This document shows positions 1 through 6,783 of a DNA stretch of 12,770 nucleotides, piece after piece; position 1 is the stretch's first letter, and every line of letters starts with the position of its first letter. The notes under the pieces were generated by a model. The model was not told the origin of the DNA. It did not search any database and saw only the letters and a program-made list of their open reading frames with translations. The translations under genes were made by a program, and so were the position numbers. The DNA comes from Candidatus Omnitrophota bacterium (GTDB taxonomy: Bacteria; Omnitrophota; Koll11; Pluralincolimonadales; Pluralincolimonadaceae), in the NCBI GenBank assembly GCA_022709465.1, contig JAKLIT010000030.1, forward strand, positions 1 to 12,770, in the 5' to 3' direction.

Positions 1-1251
1 CTTCCTGAGCCCGTTATGGTCGACGTTTATGAACCACTGGACCGTGGCCCTGAATATGACCGGCTCCTTGCACCTCCAGCAATGCGGGTATGAATGCGAT
101 ACCGTCCCGCTTCCGAGAAGCGCGCCGTCCCTCTGCAGCCTTTCGGTGATCGCGGCGTTCGCCTTGAATACGTGCATGCCGGCGAACTCGCCTGCGGTCT
201 TGTCGAATATCCCCCTCTCGTCCACGGGCATGATCGTCGGCAGGCCGTACCTCTGGCCCGTCAGGTAATCCTCCATGCCGTGGCCCGGAGCGGTATGGAC
301 GCATCCCGAGCCGTCCTCGTTAGAGACGTAATCCGCAAGGACTACCTTGCCTTCCCTGCCGATGAACGGATGCGTATACGTAAGGCCCTCAAGCTCTTTT
401 CCTATCGCGGAAGAAAGCACCTTGTAATCCTTCAGCCCGGTCTTCGCTGCAACGGCCTCGAGCAGGTCTCTCGCGATGATATAGCTCTCGCCGTTCGCTT
501 CCACAGTAACGTAATCGAGCGCCGGGTGGACCGCAACCGCGACATTCGCGACGAGAGTCCACGGCGTTGTGGTCCAGATGACGAGGAATTTCTTGCCTGA
601 TGCGCCGACGCGGAACTTCACGAATACCGACGGCGACGAGTGGTCGGCGTATTCGACCTCCGCCTCGGCGAGCGCCGTCTCGCAGCGCAGGCACCAGTTG
701 ACGGGCTTGACGCCCTTGTAGATATAACCGGCGGCCGCCATCTTCGCGAACGAACGGACAATGCCCGCGACATATTTGTTGTTAAGCGTCAGGTAAGGGT
801 CGTCCCAGTCGCCGAAAACGCCGAGGCGCTTGAACTCCTCCTTCTGCGTCGCGACGAACCTCAGCGCGTATTCTGCGGCCTTCTTCCTGAACTCGAGCTG
901 GCCTATCTGGCCCTTCGACATCTTGAGTTCTTTGAAGAGCGCATGCTCGACCGGAAGGCCGTGGCAGTCCCATCCGGGCACGTAAGGCGCGTCGAAACCG
1001 CGCATCGTCTTGTACTTGACGATGATATCCTTGAGCGTCTTGTTCAGCGCGTGGCCTATATGGATGTTGCCGTTCGCGTAAGGCGGGCCGTCATGAAGGA
1101 TATATTTCGGCTTTCCTGCACGCGCCTTGCGGACCAAGCCGTAGATGTCTGCCTGCTGCCATACCTTAAGCATCTCCGGCTCGCGTTTCGGCAGGTCGGC
1201 CTTCATCGGGAAATCGGTCTTCGGTAAATTCAAGCTCTCTTTATAGTTCAT
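1..1251 (-). CDS. ileS: Isoleucyl-tRNA synthetase, N-terminal part (partial, runs off left edge)
   Basis: Class I aminoacyl-tRNA synthetase that charges tRNA-Ile in the cytoplasm. The frame is open for 417 codons from an ATG at 1251 to the window edge, a bit under half of the usual length of roughly 930 residues. The HIGH signature is seen at about residues 64-67 in the context YANGNIHIGHALNKT, which is the form of the type 1 bacterial enzyme, not the mupirocin-insensitive type 2. PGWDCHG follows at about 92-98. A CxxC pair (C187, C190) lies before the CP1 editing domain, whose landmarks WTTTPWTL (about 227-234) and HTAPGHGMED (about 319-328) are intact. The KMSKS loop and C-terminal zinc domain would lie beyond the window. 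The start overlaps the punA stop as ATGA, so translation is probably coupled. The start is preceded by only a weak purine-rich stretch. Confidence 0.97.
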   Translation of the reverse strand, partial: MNYKESLNLPKTDFPMKADLPKREPEMLKVWQQADIYGLVRKARAGKPKYILHDGPPYANGNIHIGHALNKTLKDIIVKYKTMRGFDAPYVPGWDCHGLPVEHALFKELKMSKGQIGQLEFRKKAAEYALRFVATQKEEFKRLGVFGDWDDPYLTLNNKYVAGIVRSFAKMAAAGYIYKGVKPVNWCLRCETALAEAEVEYADHSSPSVFVKFRVGASGKKFLVIWTTTPWTLVANVAVAVHPALDYVTVEANGESYIIARDLLEAVAAKTGLKDYKVLSSAIGKELEGLTYTHPFIGREGKVVLADYVSNEDGSGCVHTAPGHGMEDYLTGQRYGLPTIMPVDERGIFDKTAGEFAGMHVFKANAAITERLQRDGALLGSGTVSHSYPHCWRCKEPVIFRATVQWFINVDHNGLRK

Positions 1252-2075
1252 GATCTCTCTATCAGTTTATATATTACCTTCGTCAATTTCGGCTCCGCCT
1301 CGTTCGCGGTCTTTATTATTTCGTCTATATTGCACGGCTTGAGCGTCTCGGGAAGGCATATGTCCGTTATGACGCTTATGCCGAATATCCTGAGCCCAGC
1401 GTGCTTCGCGACGATAACTTCGGGGACCGTGGACATCCCTACGGCGTCGGCACCTATGACCTGGAAGAACCTGTATTCTGCCTTCGTCTCGAGATTGGGC
1501 CCGGTAACGCCGATATACACGCCCTTCTGCATGCTTATGCCCTCTTCCTTCGCGATCTTGCACGCCAGCTCCACGAGCTGCGGGTCGTAAAGGTCGCAGA
1601 AATCCGGGAACCTCGGCCCGAGTGTTTCGTCGTTCGGCCCTATCAGAGGGTTCAACCCCGTAAAATTAATATGGTCGGCTATCGCCATGAGGTCGCCGCA
1701 TTTATATTTCGGGTTCATGCCGCCCGCGGCATTCGATACCACAAGGGTCCTGGCGCCGAGCGCCTTGACCACCCTTACGGGATAGGTGACCTCGTCAAGC
1801 GAGTATCCCTCGTAATGGTGGAACCTGCCTTCCATCGCTACGACGTTCTTATCCCCGATCTTGCCGAAGACCAGCTCGCCTTTATGGCTCTTTACGGTAG
1901 ACAGCGGGAAGTGGGGTATCTTCCAGTATTCGAGGCTTTTCTTTTCGCTTATCTTCGCGGACAGGTTTCCGAGCCCGGTCCCGAGTATGATCGCCACATC
2001 GGGCTGGGGCGTGCGGCCCATCTCTTCCTTTATGAATTTCACCGTCTCGTTTATCTTGTTCTTTAGTTCGTGCAT
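1248..2075 (-). CDS. punA: Class I (trimeric-type) purine nucleoside phosphorylase, Asp in base-specificity position
   Basis: Phosphorolysis of purine nucleosides to free base and ribose-1-phosphate (purine salvage, cytoplasm). The 275-residue length fits the PNP/MTAP family. Visible landmarks are the phosphate loop LGTGLGNLS (31-39), GRFHHYEGY with R84 and H86, SNAAGG (114-119), GPNLETKAE with E196 (equivalent to human Glu201), and VGMSTVPE with M214. The base-binding residue that is Asn243 in human PNP aligns with D238 in the segment ISVITDICLP, so substrate range may be shifted towards 6-aminopurines, as in the MTAP branch, which also has Asp here. Unlike MTAP, the ET of GPxxET is kept. 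The ATG at 2075 has a strong GGAGG site 5 nt upstream in the 13-bp gap after yggT. The 3' end overlaps ileS by 4 bp. The family is certain; the substrate is not. Confidence 0.93.
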   Translation of the reverse strand: MHELKNKINETVKFIKEEMGRTPQPDVAIILGTGLGNLSAKISEKKSLEYWKIPHFPLSTVKSHKGELVFGKIGDKNVVAMEGRFHHYEGYSLDEVTYPVRVVKALGARTLVVSNAAGGMNPKYKCGDLMAIADHINFTGLNPLIGPNDETLGPRFPDFCDLYDPQLVELACKIAKEEGISMQKGVYIGVTGPNLETKAEYRFFQVIGADAVGMSTVPEVIVAKHAGLRIFGISVITDICLPETLKPCNIDEIIKTANEAEPKLTKVIYKLIERS

Positions 2076-2080
2076 CTATG

Positions 2081-2085
2081 CCTCC
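2081..2085 (-). promoter_or_regulatory. Ribosome binding site of punA
   Basis: On the minus strand GGAGG lies 5 nt before the ATG at 2075, within the 13-bp spacer between yggT and punA. This spacer is the only true gap of more than 1 bp in the window, and it is almost filled by this site. Confidence 0.75.
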
Positions 2086-2088
2086 GTT

Positions 2089-2388
2089 TTAGCGCAGCCT
2101 CATCGCGAGTTCCATAAGGGTTGGCACCAGAAAATACTTTTGCGCCGAATATACCAGTATGACCGCGATCGCCGGCGATATATCTATCGGCCCGAGAGGC
2201 GGCATGAACTTCCTGAAGGGTGCAAGCACCGGGTCCGTCATCCTGTTGAGGAACTGCACGAGCGGATGGAACGGGTCCGGGTTGACCCAGCTTATGAACG
2301 CGCGCAATATTATCATGAAGCACCATATCTGCGTGAATATCTCTAAGAGCCGCGCGGTAAGGATCAAAAGGTTGCTTAGGGCGAACAT
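2089..2388 (-). CDS. yggT: YggT family integral membrane protein
   Basis: Small membrane protein of 99 residues, matching the usual size of about 90-100 for the single-repeat YggT form. There are two hydrophobic segments (about residues 6-34 and 70-90). Between them is the family pattern: LRAFISWVNPDPFHPLVQFL, then TDPVLAPFR, then PPLGPIDISP. The biochemical role of the family is poorly defined; it has been linked to osmotic/K+ handling and, in Gram-positive bacteria, its gene sits in the ftsZ-ylmE-sepF-ylmG-divIVA division region, where it has been tied to division and envelope organisation. Here it abuts proC: the proC TAA is followed directly by the ATG, and the AGGAGG lies inside the last proC codons. 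8 of its 10 Ile codons are ATA and none is ATT. Confidence 0.92.
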   Translation of the reverse strand: MFALSNLLILTARLLEIFTQIWCFMIILRAFISWVNPDPFHPLVQFLNRMTDPVLAPFRKFMPPLGPIDISPAIAVILVYSAQKYFLVPTLMELAMRLR

Positions 2389-3198
2389 TTATCCTCCTGA
2401 GAGTTGCCTGGAACGCTTTACGGCGGCGGCAACGGCCTTGCGCACGACACGCTTGAATCCCGCCTTCTCGAAGACCTTCATCGCCTGCTCTGTCGTTCCG
2501 CCTTTCGACGTGACGTGCCCCCTCAAAACGCCGGGCTCATGCCCCGTCTCGATGAGCAGCTTCGCCGCACCGAGCGCGGTCCTGGAGACCAGCTTGCGCG
2601 CCATATCCCTGCCCAATCCCATTCCCACCGCGGCTTCCATAAGCGCTTCCTTGAGATAGAAAAAATACGCAGGGCCGCTGCCCGATATGGCGGTGACCAG
2701 GTCGAAATGGCGCTCGCCGAGGACTACCGTTTCACCGACGCACGAGAATATCCCGCGCGCTGCCGCTACGTCGGACGGCGTCGCATATCTTCCCCCGCAT
2801 ATCGCGGAGATGCCCTCGCCTACAAGCGCGGGCGTATTCGGCATGACCCTTACGACGCGCGCGCGGCTGCCGATCAGTTTTTCGGCGGTACCCGTCCTGA
2901 TGCCGGCGGCGATCGTTATGAATAATTTCCCTTTTGCGTGGGCAGAGGCCTCCCTGGCGGCCTGCGCGAAATCCTTCGGCTTGACCGCTATGATCACGAT
3001 ATCCGATAAACGCGCAAGTTCGGCGGCCGAAGATAAGGCTTTTACTCGCGCGAGCCTGCCTGCGGCACGCAACTTTGCCGGGTCGCAGTCGTAGCCGGCC
3101 AGCGCGCCGGCGCGTGAACCCGCGAGCCCGCGCATGACCGCGCTGCCCATATTGCCGAGGCCGATAATGCCTATCTTCTTACGCTTCGAATATCGCAT
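2389..3198 (-). CDS. proC: Pyrroline-5-carboxylate reductase
   Basis: Last step of proline synthesis: NAD(P)H-dependent reduction of pyrroline-5-carboxylate to proline, cytoplasmic. The 269 residues match the family length. An N-terminal Rossmann fold is shown by IGIIGLGNMGSAV (about 9-21). VRVMPNTPALVGEG (117-129) is the conserved mid-protein loop. The C-terminal dimerisation domain carries the P5CR signature: ISGSGPAYFF (171-180), then MGLGRDMAR, then HEPGVLRGHVTSKGGTTEQAM (220-240), where most homologues have TSPGGTT. The start overlaps the 3' end of yggS by 20 bp. The ATG at 3198 places the usual 8 residues before the Rossmann strand, and no better start is seen. The order yggS-proC-yggT is known from other bacteria, for example pseudomonads. 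Confidence 0.96.
   Translation of the reverse strand: MRYSKRKKIGIIGLGNMGSAVMRGLAGSRAGALAGYDCDPAKLRAAGRLARVKALSSAAELARLSDIVIIAVKPKDFAQAAREASAHAKGKLFITIAAGIRTGTAEKLIGSRARVVRVMPNTPALVGEGISAICGGRYATPSDVAAARGIFSCVGETVVLGERHFDLVTAISGSGPAYFFYLKEALMEAAVGMGLGRDMARKLVSRTALGAAKLLIETGHEPGVLRGHVTSKGGTTEQAMKVFEKAGFKRVVRKAVAAAVKRSRQLSGG
2393..2398 (-). promoter_or_regulatory. Ribosome binding site of yggT inside proC end
   Basis: On the minus strand AGGAGG is followed by ATAA and then the yggT ATG, so the site overlaps the last sense codons and stop codon of proC. The spacing of 4 nt is short but the match is the strongest in the window. Confidence 0.75.
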
Positions 3199-3856
3199 GG
3201 CCTATCCTGAGTATGTTAGCGCCTTCTTCTATGGCTACCTCGAAATCCTGGGTCATACCCATCGAGAGATAGTCGATCCTTACGTTTCGTATCGACTTCG
3301 AGTTCACCATAGTGGCCAGTTTCTTGAGGCGCCGGAAATACGGCCTCGACTCCTCCGGGTCTTCGGTGAAAGGCGCCATGGTCATAAGCCCTATCACGTT
3401 CACGTACTTCAGCGATGATATCTTCTCGAGCAGCTGCATCACCTGTTCCGGCAATACTCCGAACTTTGTCGCTTCCTCCGAGGTCTTGACCTCTATGAGT
3501 ATCTTCTTAGGGATCTTCGAGGGCTCCGACCTGCGCGATATCTCGTCGGCAAGCCGGAACGAGTCGACTGATTGTATTACATCGAAGATCTTGACCGCCT
3601 CTTTTACCTTGTTCGTCTGGAGGTGGCCTACGAGGTGCCATTTCGCGCGGTGGTTAATAGCGCCGAACTTCACCTCCGCGGCCTGGACATAGCTCTCGCC
3701 GATATCCGCGACACCGGCGGCGAGCGCCTCTTCTATCTGCGCGACGCCTACGGCCTTCGTGACGCATACGAGGGTGATATCCCTGTCGTTCCTGCCGATC
3801 TTCTCGGCGGCCTTGCGTACGCGGTCCCTGACCCTGTTAAGGTTATCGGCTATCAT
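3179..3856 (-). CDS. yggS: YggS/PLPBP family pyridoxal-phosphate homeostasis protein
   Basis: Single-domain alanine-racemase-like TIM barrel that binds PLP but has no known catalytic activity; it buffers PLP and affects amino acid pools. The 225 residues match the family. The PLP lysine is K34 in LVCVTKAV. Other landmarks are IGESYVQ (family usually GENYVQ), KWHLVGHLQTNKVK, GLMTMAP, LSMGMTQDFEVAI (family LSMGMSxDFxxAI) and the C-terminal phosphate-binding LRIGHAIF, where RIGxxIFG is typical. The ATG at 3856 overlaps the ftsA stop as TAATG, placing this gene exactly where ftsZ normally sits. In Firmicutes the homologue ylmE follows ftsZ, so its position here looks like that arrangement with ftsZ removed. 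No convincing Shine-Dalgarno site; coupling to ftsA is likely. Confidence 0.95.
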   Translation of the reverse strand: MIADNLNRVRDRVRKAAEKIGRNDRDITLVCVTKAVGVAQIEEALAAGVADIGESYVQAAEVKFGAINHRAKWHLVGHLQTNKVKEAVKIFDVIQSVDSFRLADEISRRSEPSKIPKKILIEVKTSEEATKFGVLPEQVMQLLEKISSLKYVNVIGLMTMAPFTEDPEESRPYFRRLKKLATMVNSKSIRNVRIDYLSMGMTQDFEVAIEEGANILRIGHAIFEA

Positions 3857-5085
3857 TAAAAATACTCGCTGAATATCTGTTGTACGCGGTCGAATACGCT
3901 TCCGAGAGGGGTATTCGCGAGGAACTTTTTAGAACCCTTCTTCCTCGCGCCTTCAGCCGCCCAGTATTTCACAAGACCGAGCGATACGATCTTTCCGGGC
4001 TCCACCATGTTAAGCCCTTCTCCCGAGACGCCTTTTACGAGGCCCATCTTTACCGGCATGCTCAGCGAAAGTTCGAACATCTCGAGGAAACCCCCGGTGT
4101 CCGCGAGGACTCCCGCGACCACGCATCCGGTCGCCGCCTCTTTCGATGAGCGCATTCCCTTGATCGCCTCCGACACCCTGTTTATGAGGTCTTCCGCCGC
4201 CGGTTTAACGGCGTCGCGCAGTGACTTCCTCGATATCGTCCTCGCCGAACCGCCTATCCTGAGCGTTATGCCGTCATCGTCCGAGGGCGGCTCCTCATCG
4301 AGGCTGGCTTCCCTCCTGATGACCTGCTCGGCATAGTCCCGCGGGACCTTGAACGCGTCCGCAACGGCACGGATGATCTCCCCGCCGCCGAAAGGCACGA
4401 CCTCAATGGACTTTATCTCGCCCGAATTATAAACAACTATATGCGTCGCAGAATAGGAGATATATACCAGTATCACGCCGAGGTCCTTATCTAGGTCCTC
4501 GAGCAGGACATTGCCGGACGCGACGCCTGAAAGGATTATGTCCTGTATCTCGAATCCGGCGGTATTTATCGTACGCCTGAGGTTATGCAGGTTCGTTATG
4601 AGGGCGGTCACGTACTCCATGTCCGCTTCGAGCCTCGTGCCGAACATCCCCGCAGGGTCCCTTATGCCGTCCTGGCCGTCGAGTATGAATCCGCGCGTTA
4701 TGGAATGGACTATCTCCCTGTCGAAAGGCAGCGCTATCGTCCTGGCCGCCTCGGTGACGCGCTCGATCTCGCGCCGGCCGATCTCGTTCTCCTTCTCCGC
4801 GACGGTTATGCTGCCCTTTGTATCGTATGTCCTTAAGCTCGCCCCGTCGCAACTCGCCACAAGCGCGAGGACCTTGACCTTGGCCGCGGACTCCGCTTTC
4901 TCTACCGCCTCCGCGACCGATTGGGATGCCTCGCTCAAATCGGTGATCGTGCCGTTGTCTATGCCCCTGGCCGGAGCGGTCCCTATCCCGAGTATCGCGG
5001 CGGACGCCTTGTCATCGATGGAACAGATGGAACATGTCACGAGATCTTCGCTGATATCGAGCCCTGCGAGGGTCTTCTTCTTCAT
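3856..5085 (-). CDS. ftsA: FtsA-like divisome protein with degenerate nucleotide-binding motifs
   Basis: FtsA is an actin-like protein that normally ties FtsZ to the membrane and recruits later divisome proteins. The 409-residue length is normal. The 1C region and following segment are unmistakable (EAARTIALPFDREIVHS, then GQDGIRDPAGM, then GTRLEADMEYVTALI, about 112-162). FGGG (232-235) and the C-terminal amphipathic helix SVFDRVQQIFSEYF (396-409) are also present. The ATP site is not: phosphate-1 reads GLDISEDLV (8-16; E. coli GLEIGTAKV), phosphate-2 reads VYISYSATH (207-215; usual VDIGGGTTD), and the adenosine motif reads AGVLADTGG (324-332; usual TGGGxxLPG). Loss of the phosphate-2 Asp and all three Gly predicts poor or no ATP binding. 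The start overlaps ftsQ as ATGA with GGAGA 4 nt upstream. PilM or another actin homologue is less likely because of the 1C match and the ftsQ context. Confidence 0.9.
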   Translation of the reverse strand: MKKKTLAGLDISEDLVTCSICSIDDKASAAILGIGTAPARGIDNGTITDLSEASQSVAEAVEKAESAAKVKVLALVASCDGASLRTYDTKGSITVAEKENEIGRREIERVTEAARTIALPFDREIVHSITRGFILDGQDGIRDPAGMFGTRLEADMEYVTALITNLHNLRRTINTAGFEIQDIILSGVASGNVLLEDLDKDLGVILVYISYSATHIVVYNSGEIKSIEVVPFGGGEIIRAVADAFKVPRDYAEQVIRREASLDEEPPSDDDGITLRIGGSARTISRKSLRDAVKPAAEDLINRVSEAIKGMRSSKEAATGCVVAGVLADTGGFLEMFELSLSMPVKMGLVKGVSGEGLNMVEPGKIVSLGLVKYWAAEGARKKGSKKFLANTPLGSVFDRVQQIFSEYF

Positions 5086-5879
5086 TTCTTCTCCGGTTTG
5101 AACGTCACGACCGGGTCGGTGAACCTCAGGTCTATGGAATCCACCTTCGCCTTGTCAAGTTTCGGGTCCGTGATGAGGCTTGCCAGCAGGTCCAGTTTCC
5201 CCTCGATGTCGCCGGAACCTACGGTGATATCCATGCCGTCCATAATTAACGACGCCTTATCGGGGTATGTGACATCCACCGTCTCGACGAACGATTTCCT
5301 GAATTCGGCCCTAGAGTATACCTGCTTTAAGATATTCAGCGCGGCCGCGAGCCTCTTCGACTTGACCTTCGTGCCGGGTTTCGGGTTCGCGAGCTGTGAC
5401 TCGAGGCCTGTAATAAGAGGCAGGGATTCCATACTGCCCGAGTCTGACACGACAACGCCTTCAAAATCTATCGGCAGGACTTTCGCGACCTTTATCTTAG
5501 CGGCCGCCGCCCTGTCCTTTATTGTAGCGGCGATCCTGTCCGGGAGGAATTTCGTTATTACAACTATCTGGTATTCCGGGTGCTTCTCTTTTATCTTCCT
5601 CGAAAGCGCCGCCGGGTCGGCGGTAAATATGTTGACGGGGTATTCGAGGCGGAAATATTCCTTCTGCAAGCGGTACGCGCCTTCCCTGCCCGGCTTGACG
5701 ACCTCGATCTTGTCGACCGAGAAGCACGGCGACGTGCAAAAGAAGTCGGACAGCCAGAACGCAGCGCCGGTTGCGACCAGCACTATGACCGCGAACGCGG
5801 CGATAGGCACCTTGTTCTTCTTTAAGAATTCGCCCAGCTGTTTCGCGGAACCGTTTGTGTTCTTTCTTTTTCTTGCCAT
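5082..5879 (-). CDS. ftsQ: Cell division protein FtsQ
   Basis: Bitopic inner-membrane divisome protein that with FtsB and FtsL controls septal synthesis. Translated from the ATG at 5879 it has 265 residues: a basic cytoplasmic tail (MARKRKN), one membrane segment (about 24-43), then a POTRA domain beginning FSVDKIEV (53-60) and a beta domain ending in SIDLRFTDPVVTFKP, the typical FtsQ C-terminal strand. Two cysteines (C48, C52) sit between the membrane segment and the POTRA strand. An in-frame ATG at 5900 would add seven residues and overlap ddl by 20 bp. Neither start has a clear Shine-Dalgarno site; 5879 is preferred because it lies 1 bp after the ddl stop and gives the usual positively charged N-terminus. 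The stop overlaps the ftsA ATG. Sequence conservation is low in this family, so the call leans on domain order and neighbours. Confidence 0.9.
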   Translation of the reverse strand: MARKRKNTNGSAKQLGEFLKKNKVPIAAFAVIVLVATGAAFWLSDFFCTSPCFSVDKIEVVKPGREGAYRLQKEYFRLEYPVNIFTADPAALSRKIKEKHPEYQIVVITKFLPDRIAATIKDRAAAAKIKVAKVLPIDFEGVVVSDSGSMESLPLITGLESQLANPKPGTKVKSKRLAAALNILKQVYSRAEFRKSFVETVDVTYPDKASLIMDGMDITVGSGDIEGKLDLLASLITDPKLDKAKVDSIDLRFTDPVVTFKPEKK

Positions 5880-5880
5880 A

Positions 5881-6783
5881 TTATATGAATGCCGATTCAA
5901 GCATCTTTTCGCATAATTCCGGGAATTCTATGCCGGCCGCCTTCGCCGCTTTCGGCAAAAGGCTCAGCTGCGTCATCCCCGGTATCGTATTGACCTCGAG
6001 GACGGTAACCTTTCCGTCCCCGCCGAGTATCATATCGACCCTCGAATAGCCGGCGCAGCCCAATGCCCTGTGGGCCTTGGCGCCCGCCTCCTGGGCGAGT
6101 TTCGACTCTTTTTCCGAGATAGGCGCCGGGCACAGGTATTCGGTCATCCCGACCGTATATTTCGCGACCTCGTCGTAATAGCGCCTCTTAGGCACTACCT
6201 GTATGACCGGAAGGGGTTTCCCGTCGAGTATCCCGACCGTAAGCTCTTTCCCCGGCACGAACTGTTCGAGCAGGACCCTGTCCCCAAACATGAACGCGCC
6301 GTTTATCGCGCTCTCGAGCTCTTCAAGGCTGTCAATTATAGATACGCCGACAGAAGAACCCTGCGCCGACGGCTTTACGACGAGCGGGGTCTTCAGATCC
6401 TTGCGCGGGCGCGTCCCGTTCTTTATCACGTGGCATTCCGGTATCCTGAGCCTCGCCTTCCTGAAGAGCTTCCTGGAGGATATCTTATCCATGCCGTAAC
6501 GGCTCGCTTTCACCTTTGAGCCCGTATAAGGTATCTTCATCTCCTCGAGTATCGCCTGGATCTGCCCGTCCTCTCCGAAAGTACCGTGCATGGCAAGAAA
6601 AGCGACATCAATGCCCGCCGATTTTAGCTCCTGCCTCGTCGGAAGCCAAACCTCAAGCGGCACCGCGTTATACCCCTTGCCCAACAGCGCCTGGAGTATC
6701 GCCTTTCCCGAGCGCAGGGAGACATCCCTTTCGGCGGAAGGGCCTCCCATCAGGACACCGATTCGCATGGACTTCTTATCCAC
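5881..6783 (-). CDS. ddl: D-alanine--D-alanine ligase
   Basis: ATP-grasp ligase that makes the D-Ala-D-Ala dipeptide added by MurF to the peptidoglycan precursor. The 300 residues match the DdlB-size class. Landmarks are GGPSAERDVSLRSG (13-26, with E18 for the first D-Ala), HGTFGEDG (66-73), the omega-loop serine in QGSSVGVS (141-148), YYDEVAKY (202-209) with the Tyr linked to D-Ala-D-Ala rather than D-lactate products, RVDM (248-251) and EVNTIPGMT (263-271) with the metal-binding Asn. The start codon is GTG at 6783, overlapping the murB stop as TAGTG, and is supported by AGGAGA 6 nt upstream. An internal ATG (codon 6, 6768) is too far from that site. Nothing suggests a VanA-type ligase. Confidence 0.96.
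   Translation of the reverse strand: MDKKSMRIGVLMGGPSAERDVSLRSGKAILQALLGKGYNAVPLEVWLPTRQELKSAGIDVAFLAMHGTFGEDGQIQAILEEMKIPYTGSKVKASRYGMDKISSRKLFRKARLRIPECHVIKNGTRPRKDLKTPLVVKPSAQGSSVGVSIIDSLEELESAINGAFMFGDRVLLEQFVPGKELTVGILDGKPLPVIQVVPKRRYYDEVAKYTVGMTEYLCPAPISEKESKLAQEAGAKAHRALGCAGYSRVDMILGGDGKVTVLEVNTIPGMTQLSLLPKAAKAAGIEFPELCEKMLESAFI

Noticed and set aside
3856..5085. FtsA motif loss explained as a frameshift or sequencing error.
   Set aside because: The altered motifs lie in three separate places, with strongly conserved FtsA sequence between them in the same frame, so compensating errors would be needed at each site.
4921..5916. Open frame of 331 codons on the plus strand opposite ftsQ and the start of ftsA.
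   Set aside because: Its opposite strand carries two well-recognised genes in overlap; its product is low-complexity, resembles no known family and lacks a start context. It is an antisense shadow caused by codon bias.
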